Positions 27,814 through 38,370 of a stretch of 64,000 nt of DNA are shown here, in pieces. The stretch is from Candidatus Ruthenibacterium merdavium (GTDB lineage Bacteria; Bacillota; Clostridia; Oscillospirales; Ruminococcaceae). The stretch is taken from assembly GCA_019119935.1 (NCBI GenBank), contig DWWA01000051.1:16090-80089 (forward strand), written 5' to 3'. Under the pieces are notes generated by a model. The model was not told the DNA's origin, did no database searches, and saw nothing but the letters and a program-made list of their open reading frames with translations. Position 1 is the first letter of the stretch. Every line of letters starts with the position of its first letter. The position numbers and the translations under genes were made by a program.

Positions 27814-29223
27814 TCAGAAACGGAAATACAAAAACGGGCTGTTGGTGGCATCCACCATATAGGCAACGGTAATGAGAAATACCACGGCCAAAACCAGCCC
27901 GCGCACAGCAACGTGACGCTTTAAAAAGGCGTAGATTTTCGTGGTAACAGGCGTACATGCCAAAATGCTGACTGCAAGCAGAACGCCGTAGTTGCGCAGG
28001 TAATAAAGCGCAGAAGCGCCGCCGGAAGGCACAAACATTTTTTGAAGCAAAAGCCCCAGCGACACGCCGTAATCACTGCCGACGAAGAGCGCCCAGCCGA
28101 TGACAACCAATACCATCGTGTAAATGTGCGGCCACACGCGGCCTTTTTTCAGATGGGGCAGCAGCCACAGCTTTTCAATCATCAAAAGAATACAATAATA
28201 GACGCCCCAGAAGATGAAGTTCCAGTTGGCGCCGTGCCAAAAGCCCGTTAAGAACCAGACAACGGCGATGTTGAACAGCTGGCGGCGGATGCCCAGACGG
28301 TTGCCGCCGAGAGGAATGTACACATATTCGCGGAACCAGCTGGAGAGTGTCATGTGCCAGCGGCGCCAAAATTCTGTAATGCTGCGGGAGATATACGGCA
28401 AGTTAAAGTTGTCGGGGAAATCAAAGCCCAGCATTTTTCCCATGCCGATGCCCATCATGGAATAACCGGAAAAGTCAAAATAAATTTGCAGAGAATAAGC
28501 AAGAATTCCGAGCCAAACCAGAGGGGTGGAAGCATTAGAAAGCCCGATGGCGGCATCGCCGCCGCTTTGGCCCACAATGTCATACCAGAGCTTGGAAATG
28601 CCGTCTGCCAAAAGCACTTTCTTCGCCAAACCGAAAATAAAAAGCGAAATGCCTTCGTCCACGCGGTCTAAGGTGACACGCTGATGATAAACGTGAAGGC
28701 GGTCGGACACATCGCGATATTTCACAATCGGGCCGGCGATCAGCTGCGGGAACATGACAACATATGCGCCGAAATCAATCAGATTGCGCTCGGCTTTCAC
28801 ATCTCCGCGATATACGTCAATGGAATAGCTCATCGTTTGGAAGGTATAAAAGCTGATGCCCAGCGGAAGAACAATCCAATCGAGTGTGGAAATCGAAGCG
28901 CCGGTCAGCGCGTCAATATTCTGGATGAAGAAGTTGGTATACTTGAAAAAGCCAAGCATGCCGAGGCTGCCGACAATGCTGTAAATCAGAAATGCTTTTT
29001 TCAGTTTGGGTTTTGCGGCAAATTTTTCAATGCCGAGGCCGGCGGTGTAGTTGATGAGAATCGCGGCCGCCATGACGGGGAACAGGCGAACTTCACCCCA
29101 TGAGTAAAACACCAAACTGCACAGGAACAAAACCGTGTTTTTCCATTTGCCGGGCGCTAAGTAATACAGCGCCAAAGTAATTGGCAAAAATCGAAATACA
29201 AACAAAATTGTACTGAAAACCAT
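27814..29223 (-). CDS. MBOAT O-acyltransferase (AlgI/DltB-like)
   Basis: The 469-residue polytopic membrane protein has the MBOAT signature: FWRRWHMTLSSWFREYVYIPLGG and the active-site histidine in GFWHGANWNFIFWG. The AlgI subgroup moves acetyl groups across the membrane for polysaccharide O-acetylation. It is in an operon with the DHHW protein; no dlt genes are present, which argues against D-alanylation. The ATG at 29223 follows AGGAGT on the minus strand. Confidence 0.92.
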   Translation of the reverse strand: MVFSTILFVFRFLPITLALYYLAPGKWKNTVLFLCSLVFYSWGEVRLFPVMAAAILINYTAGLGIEKFAAKPKLKKAFLIYSIVGSLGMLGFFKYTNFFIQNIDALTGASISTLDWIVLPLGISFYTFQTMSYSIDVYRGDVKAERNLIDFGAYVVMFPQLIAGPIVKYRDVSDRLHVYHQRVTLDRVDEGISLFIFGLAKKVLLADGISKLWYDIVGQSGGDAAIGLSNASTPLVWLGILAYSLQIYFDFSGYSMMGIGMGKMLGFDFPDNFNLPYISRSITEFWRRWHMTLSSWFREYVYIPLGGNRLGIRRQLFNIAVVWFLTGFWHGANWNFIFWGVYYCILLMIEKLWLLPHLKKGRVWPHIYTMVLVVIGWALFVGSDYGVSLGLLLQKMFVPSGGASALYYLRNYGVLLAVSILACTPVTTKIYAFLKRHVAVRGLVLAVVFLITVAYMVDATNSPFLYFRF

Positions 29224-29277
29224 GAAAGAAATACTCCTTTATGCAAAAATGCATACAGCGCACAGCGGCGCCGTGAT

Positions 29278-29310
29278 AAAAACTCCGCAAAAACATTTGT
29301 TTTTGCGGAG
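29278..29310 (-). terminator. Terminator between the DUF4358 and MBOAT genes (minus strand)
   Basis: CTCCGCAAAAAC and GTTTTTGCGGAG form a 12-bp stem. On the minus strand it is followed by TTTTTAT. It lies after the DUF4358 stop and before MBOAT, so the downstream pair needs read-through or its own promoter. Confidence 0.75.
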
Positions 29311-29340
29311 CATTTGCAAGGTCTGCTTTGTTAAAAGCAA

Positions 29341-29820
29341 TTATTTCAGCGCCTCGTCGATGGCCTTGTCCACGTCGTCGTAATTTACGTCTGCGCCCGC
29401 CAAAGCCAGCACGGCATAGTCGCCTTTTGTCACAACACGGCCTTGTTTGTTCTGCTCATAACCAACGGGAAAATCCTCTTTATAGGTTTCAAACTGCGCC
29501 ACAAGGCCGTCACGGTAAGCTTCCATAGCAGCTTTTACGTCGTCCACCTTGCCGGAAGCGGCCTTCACAACCAGCACCGCGCCGGACTGGCCATTTACTG
29601 TGGTGTACTGGCCTGCAAATTCTTCGTACAAATCAGACGCAAGATTCACCGTAAAGGTAAGATCATCCGCAGTGAAATCGGACGGATTTTGAATGTTGCA
29701 GACAGCGGCGACGGAGTTTGCAACGTCCGAAACATTATAATTGGCAGAGGAGCCGGAACAGCCGACCAACGCCATGCCCATCAGACAAACAGAAAACAAA
29801 GCGGCAAAAATTCGTTTCAT
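29341..29820 (-). CDS. DUF4358 lipoprotein
   Basis: The 159-residue protein has a lipoprotein signal (MKRIFAALFSVCLMGMALVG, then Cys) and the DUF4358 body, with the segments GAVLVVKAASGKVDDVKAAM and VVTKGDYAVLALAG. DUF4358 proteins commonly accompany MBOAT/DHHW genes in Clostridia, so a role in envelope acylation is inferred; none is proven. The ATG at 29820 has GAAAGGAA upstream; a longer frame overlaps the promoter. Confidence 0.82.
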   Translation of the reverse strand: MKRIFAALFSVCLMGMALVGCSGSSANYNVSDVANSVAAVCNIQNPSDFTADDLTFTVNLASDLYEEFAGQYTTVNGQSGAVLVVKAASGKVDDVKAAMEAYRDGLVAQFETYKEDFPVGYEQNKQGRVVTKGDYAVLALAGADVNYDDVDKAIDEALK

Positions 29821-29872
29821 AGCACACAGTTCCTTTCTGAAGAAAAAGTTTCCTTTTTTCATACATGAAATC

Positions 29873-29901
29873 ATTGTACACGAACCGCCTTGGATTTTCA
29901 A
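29873..29901 (-). promoter_or_regulatory. Promoter of the DUF4358 gene (minus strand)
   Basis: Read on the minus strand, TTGAAA and TACAAT are separated by 17 bases, about 50 bases before the start codon. Confidence 0.65.
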
Positions 29902-29978
29902 GGCTTTTTCAAAGCATCGTCCGCTTTTTTACCTTTTATACACATCGATGACAAATTACTTGAAAAACAAAGCGATTC

Positions 29979-30007
29979 TTGACAGCACCGCCGCTTTCTT
30001 CTACAAT
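29979..30007 (+). promoter_or_regulatory. Promoter of apbE
   Basis: TTGACA and TACAAT are separated by 17 bases, about 50 bases before the apbE start; it is divergent from the DUF4358 promoter. Confidence 0.75.
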
Positions 30008-30058
30008 CAAAACCGGAAAAGCGTTTGAAAAAACATGATAATAAAGAAGAGGTAACAA

Positions 30059-31090
30059 ATGAAAAAATCCAAAATTGCTGCTGTGTGTGCGCTGGCGCTT
30101 TTCATGGCCGGCTGCGGGGTGCAGGAGGCAAGCACAACCACATACGCAATGAGCACAGTGGTATCGCAGACTGTTTGGGCGCAAAGCCCCGAAAAAGTTT
30201 GCAGCCGGGTACAGCAGGTTCTCACCGATTTTGAAAATCAGTACTCTCTTTATCGTTCGGGCAGTGAAGTGCTGGCAATCAATGAAGAGGCAGGCAAACA
30301 GCCGGTTTCGGTTTCTTCTGAGATGTACCATTTTTTGCAGCAGGCGCTTGTGTTAGAGAAAGGGTATGAGGACTGTTTTGCGCTGACGATGGCGCCTGTG
30401 ACGCTGGCATGGGGAGTTTATACCGATACACCGCGTGTGGTGACGACAGAAGAGCGGGAACAGTTACTAGAGCTGGTGGATGACAGCGCGCTGACACTGC
30501 TCGAAGACGGAAAAGTGCAGCTTAAAAAAAGCGGGCAAGGGCTCGACTTGGGCGGAATTGCAAAAGGAGCGGCATGTGATGTGGTGCGTGCAGTTTACGA
30601 AGAGGAAGGAGTAAGCGGCGCACTGTTTGACCTCGGCGGAAATTTGATGGCAGTAGGGAAAAAACCGAACGGACAGGCCTTTCGGGTGGGCTTTCGTGAC
30701 CCCGTTGAGGGACAATCTTCTGCGATGGCATCGTTTGAATTAAACGATGAAGTAATTGCGGTTTCAGGCGGATATGAACGCTTTTTTGAAGCGGACGGAA
30801 AACGATATGCACATATTTTTGACCCGCAAACCGCAGCGCCGGCAGAGAGTGATTTACTTGCAGTCGGAATCGTTTCCCCCAGTGGGATGGAGGCGGATTT
30901 TTATTCTACGGCTTTATATGTCGGCGGGCTGGAGCGCACCTTAGATTATATGAAGCAAGGCGGAAAAGCGTTGGCGCTGTCGGTCGACGGGGTGTTTTAT
31001 GTGTCGGCTCAGCTGAAAGATACTTTCCGCTGGGAAAACGGAAAAGAAAGTGTGTATACATTGCAATGGATTGAGGCGGACGAAACATGA
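30059..31090 (+). CDS. apbE: FAD:protein FMN transferase, lipoprotein
   Basis: ApbE attaches FMN covalently to threonine in extracytoplasmic flavoproteins. The 343-residue protein has a lipobox (LFMAGC, Cys about 19), then GLDLGGIAKGAACD, FDLGGNLMAVG and VSGGYERFFE with the magnesium-binding acidic residues typical of the family. No Rnf or NqrC substrate protein is encoded in the window, so the target is unknown. The last four bases overlap the next gene (ATGA), showing coupling. Confidence 0.93.
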   Translation: MKKSKIAAVCALALFMAGCGVQEASTTTYAMSTVVSQTVWAQSPEKVCSRVQQVLTDFENQYSLYRSGSEVLAINEEAGKQPVSVSSEMYHFLQQALVLEKGYEDCFALTMAPVTLAWGVYTDTPRVVTTEEREQLLELVDDSALTLLEDGKVQLKKSGQGLDLGGIAKGAACDVVRAVYEEEGVSGALFDLGGNLMAVGKKPNGQAFRVGFRDPVEGQSSAMASFELNDEVIAVSGGYERFFEADGKRYAHIFDPQTAAPAESDLLAVGIVSPSGMEADFYSTALYVGGLERTLDYMKQGGKALALSVDGVFYVSAQLKDTFRWENGKESVYTLQWIEADET

Positions 31091-31590
31091 AGCGGTTTAC
31101 CACACGAAAAACAGCTCAGCTCGGGCTGCTGTTTGCCTTGGCAATGGGGCTTTCCTTTTTAGAAATGCAAATTACGCCGCTGCTTGGGCTCGCACCCGGT
31201 GTAAAACCGGGGCTTGCCAATGTGGTGGTGATGTACAGCATGGTTTCGATGGGGGCTTTTTCAGGGCTCGTCCTGACACTGCTGAAAGCGGGTTTTGTTT
31301 TAATGGTGCAGGGCCCGATGGCGGCGGTGCTGAGTTTATGCGGCGGGCTTTGCGCATTGGGCGCAATGGTGCTGGTGCACAAGCTGAAAGGGACGGACTT
31401 TATGCTGGCGGTTACCGGAGCTGTATTGCATAACGCCGGACAGCTTGCGGCGCTTTCGTTCCTTTTTATCCAAAGCGGCTATACGTTTTATTACGCGCCG
31501 GTGCTGCTTATATCCGGGCTTTGCATGGGAACTTTGACGTCGTGGCTGCTCAAACACATGCGCACGCGGATGAAAAAATGGGACTCGTAA
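31087..31590 (+). CDS. Gx-type transporter / heptaprenyl diphosphate synthase component I-like membrane protein
   Basis: The 167-residue protein has about five membrane segments and the typical LAPGVKPGLANVVVMYSM segment of the Hpre_diP_synt_I/Gx family. The members look like S-component-type transporters and are regularly encoded beside ApbE in Clostridia. It overlaps apbE by four bases. A role in supply of a flavin or isoprenoid-related compound is guesswork. Confidence 0.8.
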   Translation: MKRFTTRKTAQLGLLFALAMGLSFLEMQITPLLGLAPGVKPGLANVVVMYSMVSMGAFSGLVLTLLKAGFVLMVQGPMAAVLSLCGGLCALGAMVLVHKLKGTDFMLAVTGAVLHNAGQLAALSFLFIQSGYTFYYAPVLLISGLCMGTLTSWLLKHMRTRMKKWDS

Positions 31591-31606
31591 GAGTTAAAAA
31601 ATCTTT

Positions 31607-31625
31607 ATTGAGAATTTTTATCAAT
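31607..31625 (+). promoter_or_regulatory. Fur/PerR-like operator upstream of rubrerythrin
   Basis: ATTGAGAATTTTTATCAAT is a 19-base near-palindrome that differs from the Fur-family 7-1-7 consensus (TGATAATNATTATCA with flanking AT) at two non-central positions. It ends seven bases before the -35 of a consensus promoter. PerR control of rubrerythrin genes is established in Clostridia; assignment to PerR here is inferred. Confidence 0.65.
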
Positions 31626-31631
31626 AAACAC

Positions 31632-31660
31632 TTGACATTATTAACGAGGTGCGCTATAAT
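31632..31660 (+). promoter_or_regulatory. Consensus promoter of rubrerythrin
   Basis: TTGACA and TATAAT, both perfect, are separated by 17 bases, about 88 bases before the start codon. Confidence 0.9.
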
Positions 31661-31747
31661 AACATCAGACAGCAGAAAGGCTGTTGGTTCGTTAGGAACA
31701 AATGGATGAAAAATAAAATGTTTATGAATGTTTTGGAGGTAATGAAA

Positions 31748-32290
31748 ATGGCTAAGTTTGTTTGCACCGTATGTGGTTATGTTCATGAGGGCGACGCTGC
31801 TCCCGAGTTCTGCCCGATCTGCAAGGCTCCCGCTGAGAAGTTCATCGAGCAGAGCGGCAACATGTCTTGGGCTGCTGAGCACGTTGTAGGCGTTGCAAAG
31901 GGCGTTGACGAGGAGATCATCCAGGGTCTGCGCGAGAACTTCATGGGCGAGTGCACTGAGGTTGGTATGTACCTGGCAATGGCTCGTGTGGCTCATCGTG
32001 AGGGCTATCCTGAGATCGGCCTGTACTGGGAGAAAGCTGCTTACGAAGAGGCAGAGCATGCTTCCAAGTTTGCTGAGCTGCTCGGCGAAGTTGTGACCGA
32101 CTCCACCAAGAAGAACCTCGAGATGCGCGTTGAGGCTGAGAACGGTGCAACCGCTGGTAAAACCGCACTCGCTAAGAAGGCAAAAGAGCTGGGCTTGGAT
32201 GCGATCCATGACACTGTTCACGAGATGGCTCGCGACGAGGCTCGTCACGGCAAAGCTTTTGCTGGCCTGCTGGCTCGTTACTTCGGCTAA
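31748..32290 (+). CDS. Reverse rubrerythrin
   Basis: This 180-residue protein acts as a peroxide or oxygen reductase in anaerobes. The domain order is reversed: an N-terminal rubredoxin-type iron site (CTVCGY and CPICKAP, residues about 5-30) precedes the ferritin-like di-iron domain, with [27 protein letters not shown] and [11 protein letters not shown] providing the ligands. The ATG at 31748 was chosen because GGAGGT is seven bases upstream. Extreme codon bias and a perfect promoter indicate strong expression, and a Fur/PerR-like box suggests peroxide induction. Confidence 0.95.
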   Translation: MAKFVCTVCGYVHEGDAAPEFCPICKAPAEKFIEQSGNMSWAAEHVVGVAKGVDEEIIQGLRENFMGECTEVGMYLAMARVAHREGYPEIGLYWEKAAYEEAEHASKFAELLGEVVTDSTKKNLEMRVEAENGATAGKTALAKKAKELGLDAIHDTVHEMARDEARHGKAFAGLLARYFG

Positions 32291-32307
32291 TTACAAACGA
32301 CATAATG

Positions 32308-32340
32308 CAAAACGTCTGCCGCAAGGCAGGCGTTTTGTAT
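32308..32340 (+). terminator. Terminator of the rubrerythrin gene
   Basis: CAAAACGTCTGCC and GGCAGGCGTTTTG form a 13-bp stem with a GCAA tetraloop, 17 bases after the stop codon. Confidence 0.8.
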
Positions 32341-32360
32341 TTTCTCATTGATGTAAAAAA

Positions 32361-32412
32361 ACATCCGAAATTTTGGGAGCGGGTTTCTCTCCAAAATTTC
32401 GGATGTTTCTTT
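32361..32412. terminator. Second, bidirectional terminator
   Basis: ACATCCGAAATTTTGG and CCAAAATTTCGGATGT form a perfect 16-bp stem flanked by A- and T-runs, between the rubrerythrin gene and the convergent yetF-like gene. The remaining bases to 32593 show no gene. Confidence 0.8.
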
Positions 32413-32593
32413 TATTTGCAGTTTGTTTGATGAAAAATTTGAAGCAAGCGGGCACTAAGATTTCCGCCGCCGCTCTTCGCTTTTGAAAATGCAGCGCGTT
32501 GGAAAGCGGGGCAGCATACGGATAGGGTTGTTCCTTATCGGTTTTTATGTTACGATATGTGATATCGGCGCACACAGAATGAGAGAACGCTCT

Positions 32594-33295
32594 TTATTCA
32601 AACATTTGATGAACCATTCGTGCGCCTGTGCGCGGGCAGACAAAAACCTCTTGTTTCGCGTTGCACACGGCGAGGAAAACATCCTCCAGCTGAAAGCCCT
32701 GTTTTTTCAGTTCCTTGAGCAATGTGGATTCGTTTAAGCTGCAAAATTTAAAATTGCGGCGCAGAATATTTCCGTCCATCACCAGTGTGGTGCACGGGTG
32801 CTCTTGGTTGGGGTAAAGAGATAAATCCGAAGGCGTTGCCGGACGGTACTCTGCTTTCGGCAAAATGCTGATATGGCCGTTGGTTTCCAAAACGGCAGTG
32901 TCAATTTGCGATAAATCAAAATATCCGGCGGTGCGGCACTGGGTTAAAAACTCGGCCGTGTCCATGCGAGCGTGGAGCAAATTTTTTTCGTAAAGCTTAT
33001 TATGCTCGAACAGGATAACAGGTTTTCCGTTGAAAAAATTGCGCAGAACTGCTGATTTGCAGCTGAAAAAGTTGATGAAAAAGGCAAATGCTGCATACAC
33101 TGCAATGGCGAGAAGTGCCGGCCAGTATTCTCCTTCGATATCAATCGCAAGGTCGGCGGCAATGGAGCCCACCGTGATGCCGCTGATGTAGTCAAATAAA
33201 TTCATTTGACTGACTTGACGGTTACCGGCAATTTTCGTGAAGATAAACATGGCGGCAATTGACAAAACGGAAGTATATAAAATGCGAACAAACAT
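32594..33295 (-). CDS. DUF421/YetF-family membrane protein
   Basis: The 233-residue protein has three N-terminal membrane segments, then the family sequences MNLFDYISGITVGSIAADLAI and GKPVILFEHNKLYEKNL, and a C-terminal soluble domain. YetF relatives are linked to membrane and spore properties in Bacillus, but no activity is established. AAAGGAGC lies upstream on the minus strand. It is divergent from the lipid kinase gene. Confidence 0.9.
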   Translation of the reverse strand: MFVRILYTSVLSIAAMFIFTKIAGNRQVSQMNLFDYISGITVGSIAADLAIDIEGEYWPALLAIAVYAAFAFFINFFSCKSAVLRNFFNGKPVILFEHNKLYEKNLLHARMDTAEFLTQCRTAGYFDLSQIDTAVLETNGHISILPKAEYRPATPSDLSLYPNQEHPCTTLVMDGNILRRNFKFCSLNESTLLKELKKQGFQLEDVFLAVCNAKQEVFVCPRTGARMVHQMFE

Positions 33296-33437
33296 AAAAA
33301 GCTCCTTTCAAAAAGGGGATAGAAAAAAGCAGAATGGATAAACCCATATGCTGCGATTATTTTTGCCGCAGCGCGGTGCGGTTATGCGTTTGCAATAAGC
33401 GACGGCAGAACTTTATGGAATTTTGAAAGCGGAGAGG

Positions 33438-34424
33438 ATGGCGAACTTGAAACATATTTTTATTGTGAATCCGATTTCGGGAAAAGCGGATGCCGGGTTA
33501 TATCTTGTGCCGGATTTGCTGGACGCGGCAAAGCGCAATGAAATTGATTATGAAATATTGGTAACGGAATATCCCGGACATGCCAAAGATTTAGCGCTGG
33601 AACGTGCCAGAGGCGAGCAAGCTGTGCGTGTTTATGCATGCGGTGGCGACGGCACGCTCAATGAAGTAACGGAAGGCGTATTTTTATCGCAGAACCCGCA
33701 AGCGGAAATTGCCTGTGTGCCGTGCGGCTCCGGTAACGACTTTATCCGAAACTTTGGCGAGGCAGAAGACTTTTTAAACTTAGACGCGCTGATTCAAGGA
33801 AGCGGCGTTGGCATAGATTTAATGCAGACGCATAAAGGAGTGGCGACGGCCATTTGCTCTGTCGGCATTGATGCCGATATCGCATACGGCATTCCGCGCT
33901 TTCGCCGCGTTCCGCTGTGCGGAGGGCACATGGCTTATAATTTGTCCATCCTTCAGCGGCTTTGCACGAAAATGGGACGAAAAATGCTGGTGGATTTGGA
34001 CGGGCGGCGCATTGAGGACGAATTTTTGATTGCCACCGTCTGCAACGGTTCGTACTACGGCGGCGGATTTTGCGCTGCGCCTCAAGCGGACATGCATGAC
34101 GGATGGCTTGATGTGATTTTAGTCAAAAAAATCAGCCGTATGCATCTTGCCGGTGTTTTGGCAAAGTACAAAAAAGGACAGCACATGGACGGCGATGAAG
34201 TGGCGCAGCCGTATCGTTCCATTATGCAGCATTACCGCGCGCGCCATGTGCGCATTACCCCTTCCGACGGAAAAACGGCAATTGTCAACATTGACGGGGA
34301 GTGCAGGAAAGAGCGTGAGCTCCGCGTTCAGGCGCTGAGCAACGCCGTGCGCTTTGTTTTGCCGCTTCATTTATATGAAAAACAAAACCAAACGGCACAT
34401 TCGGCCTCAGCGGCAGGAATTTAA
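33438..34424 (+). CDS. YegS/DagK-family lipid kinase
   Basis: The roughly 328-residue diacylglycerol-kinase-family protein has an N-terminal IFIVNPISGKADAG, the nucleotide motif YACGGDGTLNEVTEG and CGSGNDFIRNFG. It probably phosphorylates diacylglycerol or a related lipid, recycling it to phospholipid. The start is uncertain: the ATG at 33438 directly abuts GGAGAGG, while a TTG at 33447 has better spacing. A short hydrophilic C-terminal tail follows the catalytic domain. Confidence 0.88.
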   Translation: MANLKHIFIVNPISGKADAGLYLVPDLLDAAKRNEIDYEILVTEYPGHAKDLALERARGEQAVRVYACGGDGTLNEVTEGVFLSQNPQAEIACVPCGSGNDFIRNFGEAEDFLNLDALIQGSGVGIDLMQTHKGVATAICSVGIDADIAYGIPRFRRVPLCGGHMAYNLSILQRLCTKMGRKMLVDLDGRRIEDEFLIATVCNGSYYGGGFCAAPQADMHDGWLDVILVKKISRMHLAGVLAKYKKGQHMDGDEVAQPYRSIMQHYRARHVRITPSDGKTAIVNIDGECRKERELRVQALSNAVRFVLPLHLYEKQNQTAHSASAAGI

Positions 34425-34489
34425 GCAAAGCTTTTAACAGTTTGAGAAATTATGTGCAAAATTTCATAAAAATTTTATGCTTTACCCTC

Positions 34490-34518
34490 TTGATTTTTAC
34501 GGAAAATGTGGTTAAAAT
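34490..34518 (+). promoter_or_regulatory. Promoter of groES-groEL
   Basis: TTGATT and TAAAAT are separated by 17 bases, immediately before a CIRCE operator. Confidence 0.8.
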
Positions 34519-34522
34519 AAAC

Positions 34523-34549
34523 TTAGCACTCAAGAAACAAGAGTGCTAA
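34523..34549 (+). promoter_or_regulatory. CIRCE operator (HrcA site)
   Basis: TTAGCACTC, nine bases, GAGTGCTAA: a perfect match to the CIRCE inverted repeat bound by the repressor HrcA. It lies just after the -10 and before groES. Confidence 0.97.
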
Positions 34550-34582
34550 AACATTTCTTTGTTTACGATAATTTTTAAATAG

Positions 34583-34879
<297 letters not shown>

Positions 34880-34941
34880 AACAAAACGCAGCTGACTGCT
34901 CCGAAGAGGGCAGGAAAACACATAATAATACACATGCATGA

Positions 34942-36597
<1,656 letters not shown>

Positions 36598-36676
36598 TTC
36601 GGACTTGCCGATCAATCTGCGTCTGCGAAATTTCGCTTTGCCAATGGCTTGATGCGGAATTCAGAATAACAAACAG

Positions 36677-36720
36677 CAAGGCCGATGCTCACAACAACGA
36701 GCATCGGCCTTGTTCTTCAA
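36677..36720 (+). terminator. Terminator of groESL
   Basis: CAAGGCCGATGCTC and GAGCATCGGCCTTG form a perfect 14-bp stem followed by a T-rich stretch. Confidence 0.85.
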
Positions 36721-36767
36721 AGAAACTCTTTTTTAAGGCGTAAACGTTTTAAAGCTTTCCGATTGCT

Positions 36768-37253
36768 TTACGCAATTTGTAATGCCTGCTGTGCCATGCG
36801 TTTTCCGTAAACGCGGAACAGATCGGCAAAGGAATCGACATCCGGTGCAATGGCAACCGGGCCGATATGGATGAAAGGTTTTCCGTGGCAATGGCCGCCG
36901 GAATAAACTATCATGCCGTCTACCAGCAGGTGCGTCAATATGCACTGAATGGCAAGGTCGCCGCCGCCGTGAATATACCCCGCTGTTGCATAAGCGCCGC
37001 CCAGCTTTCCGGCAACGTCTAACAGGGACAGCCCTGTTTCCAGCCATTGCTTCATGCGTGCGGTTAAATAGCCGTGATAGGTGGGCGTTCCGATGATGAC
37101 CGCACTGCTTTCTTTGACATAGTCGGCATCTACGGCGTCGATGGAAAAGGTTTTTGCTTCGGGGTTGTCAACGCTGAGAACGCCTTGCGCAATATATTCA
37201 GCCATACGGGCGGTATGGCCGGTTTTAGAATCATAAATAATAGAAACTTTCAT
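36768..37253 (-). CDS. Flavodoxin/WrbA-family protein
   Basis: The 161-residue flavodoxin-like protein has an FMN phosphate-binding loop SKTGHTARMA near the N-terminus, VIIGTPTYHGYLTARMKQWLE, and an AYATAGYIHGGGD loop of the WrbA/NADPH-dependent FMN reductase type. The likely role is electron transfer or quinone reduction. AGAGGAGAAT lies before the ATG on the minus strand. It is monocistronic and convergent with groEL. Confidence 0.87.
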   Translation of the reverse strand: MKVSIIYDSKTGHTARMAEYIAQGVLSVDNPEAKTFSIDAVDADYVKESSAVIIGTPTYHGYLTARMKQWLETGLSLLDVAGKLGGAYATAGYIHGGGDLAIQCILTHLLVDGMIVYSGGHCHGKPFIHIGPVAIAPDVDSFADLFRVYGKRMAQQALQIA

Positions 37254-37317
37254 TTTTTATTCTCCTCTTTTCCTGCGCCGCACTCCGTTTTTTAGGGGAT
37301 GGCGCTTTTCTCCCTTG

Positions 37318-37345
37318 ATTATAGCAAATTTGAAGTTTTGCACAA
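37318..37345 (-). promoter_or_regulatory. Promoter of the flavodoxin gene (minus strand)
   Basis: Read on the minus strand, TTGTGC and TATAAT are separated by 16 bases, and TGC precedes the -10 (extended -10). Confidence 0.65.
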
Positions 37346-37844
37346 GAGTGCAGAAATACTTTTAGTTTGCAATCTTGGCGATATTTGGCACTGAATGGTG
37401 CGCATAGCTCTTTTTGATTCGGATATGATAAGCGAGGGAACACAAAGGGAAGCCGAGTGTGTTTCCGCAGGATTTCTGAAAACCAGAAAGTTTCTGAATG
37501 ATAGAAATGTCCGTTTTTTCTGTGAGAAGCCATGTTTGCAGTATGAAAAGTATGCAGATTCTATGAAGAATTCCTACACTTTTTGAAAGGCAAACACGAA
37601 TTTCTGATTGAAAAATCTGTGCTTTTCTTCATTTTGAGAAACACCCCAACCATAAAAATGATGCAGCAAAAAAACGCTTATCTTCTCAAAGAAATTAGGC
37701 GATTTATTATGTGCATTTTCTCCTTGTCAGGAGAAAGATTGAGGGATGCTCGTTTTCGGAAATCTATAATACACCGTATTTTTGAAAAAACAAGAAAACG
37801 GTGAATATCGGAATGTGAAATCGAGAATCAAAGGAGGGCTTTTG
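37346..37844 (+). other. Intergenic stretch without a convincing gene
   Basis: About 500 AT-rich bases before the coat-like genes. It contains TCTCCTTGTCAGGAGA (an imperfect palindrome), a TATAAT near 37766 without a good -35, and a weak CACCGT/ACGGTG hairpin. I could not fit a sigma-E, -G or -K promoter with confidence. Short open frames here have no ribosome sites. Confidence 0.4.
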
Positions 37845-38039
37845 ATGAAAAAGCAGCTGACAAGCATGGAGCTGGAAGGGTTTTCCAAGCTCTTGAGCAC
37901 GGAGGCCAATACCATCCAGAAGTACAAGTCCTATGCGGCCTCTTGTCAAGACCCTGCGCTGTGCGAGCTTTGCGAAGATATGGCCGCAAAGCATAAGCGC
38001 CATTATGACCTGATTTTGAACGAAATCAACAAGGGATAA
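37845..38039 (+). CDS. Small helical protein upstream of a coat protein
   Basis: The 64-residue, mostly helical protein starts MKKQLTSMELEGFSKLLSTE. It resembles the N-terminal half of ferritin-like/CotF-type spore coat proteins (helices with CELCEDMAAKHKRHYDLIL). An ideal AAAGGAGGG precedes the ATG. It sits 14 bases before the CotF-like gene, so the two form an operon and probably act together in the coat. Function is inferred from context and pattern only. Confidence 0.75.
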   Translation: MKKQLTSMELEGFSKLLSTEANTIQKYKSYAASCQDPALCELCEDMAAKHKRHYDLILNEINKG

Positions 38040-38053
38040 GGGAGGAATAGGCC

Positions 38054-38326
38054 ATGAAAGAGCATTGCTTTGACGATTGCGCGATGATGACAGATGCGCT
38101 GGATTCTCAAAAGATGATTGCCCAGCAGTATAACCACTATGCCGGCGAGTGCTCCACACAGCAGAAAAAGAACAAGCTTCTCGATCTGCTGAACGAAGAG
38201 CACGAAATGCAGTTCCAAGTGTTCCAGGAAATGGAAAAACGCGGCTGGTATGAGCCGAAAGATGCCGACGCAAAGCAGGTAAGCCAGGCTTGTCTGCAGT
38301 TCCGTCAGAAAAAGAAGAATTTGTAA
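38054..38326 (+). CDS. Spore coat protein, CotF family
   Basis: The 90-residue protein has the CotF-like helical pattern: CAMMTDALDSQKMIAQQYNHY, then LLDLLNEEHEMQFQVFQEMEKRGWYEPKDA. The family is found in the spore coat of Bacillus and Clostridia. AGGGAGGAA lies upstream of the ATG. Together with the M23/M50 pair near 5-6.6 kb it supports a spore-forming host. A palindromic stem follows at 38337-38370. Confidence 0.87.
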   Translation: MKEHCFDDCAMMTDALDSQKMIAQQYNHYAGECSTQQKKNKLLDLLNEEHEMQFQVFQEMEKRGWYEPKDADAKQVSQACLQFRQKKKNL

Positions 38327-38336
38327 TTCATCGGCA

Positions 38337-38370
38337 GGGCGCTGTGCTTTTCCGTCAAAGCACAGCGCCC
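38337..38370 (+). terminator. Terminator-like hairpin after the coat genes
   Basis: GGGCGCTGTGCTTT and AAAGCACAGCGCCC form a perfect 14-bp stem, but no T-run follows. Confidence 0.55.
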
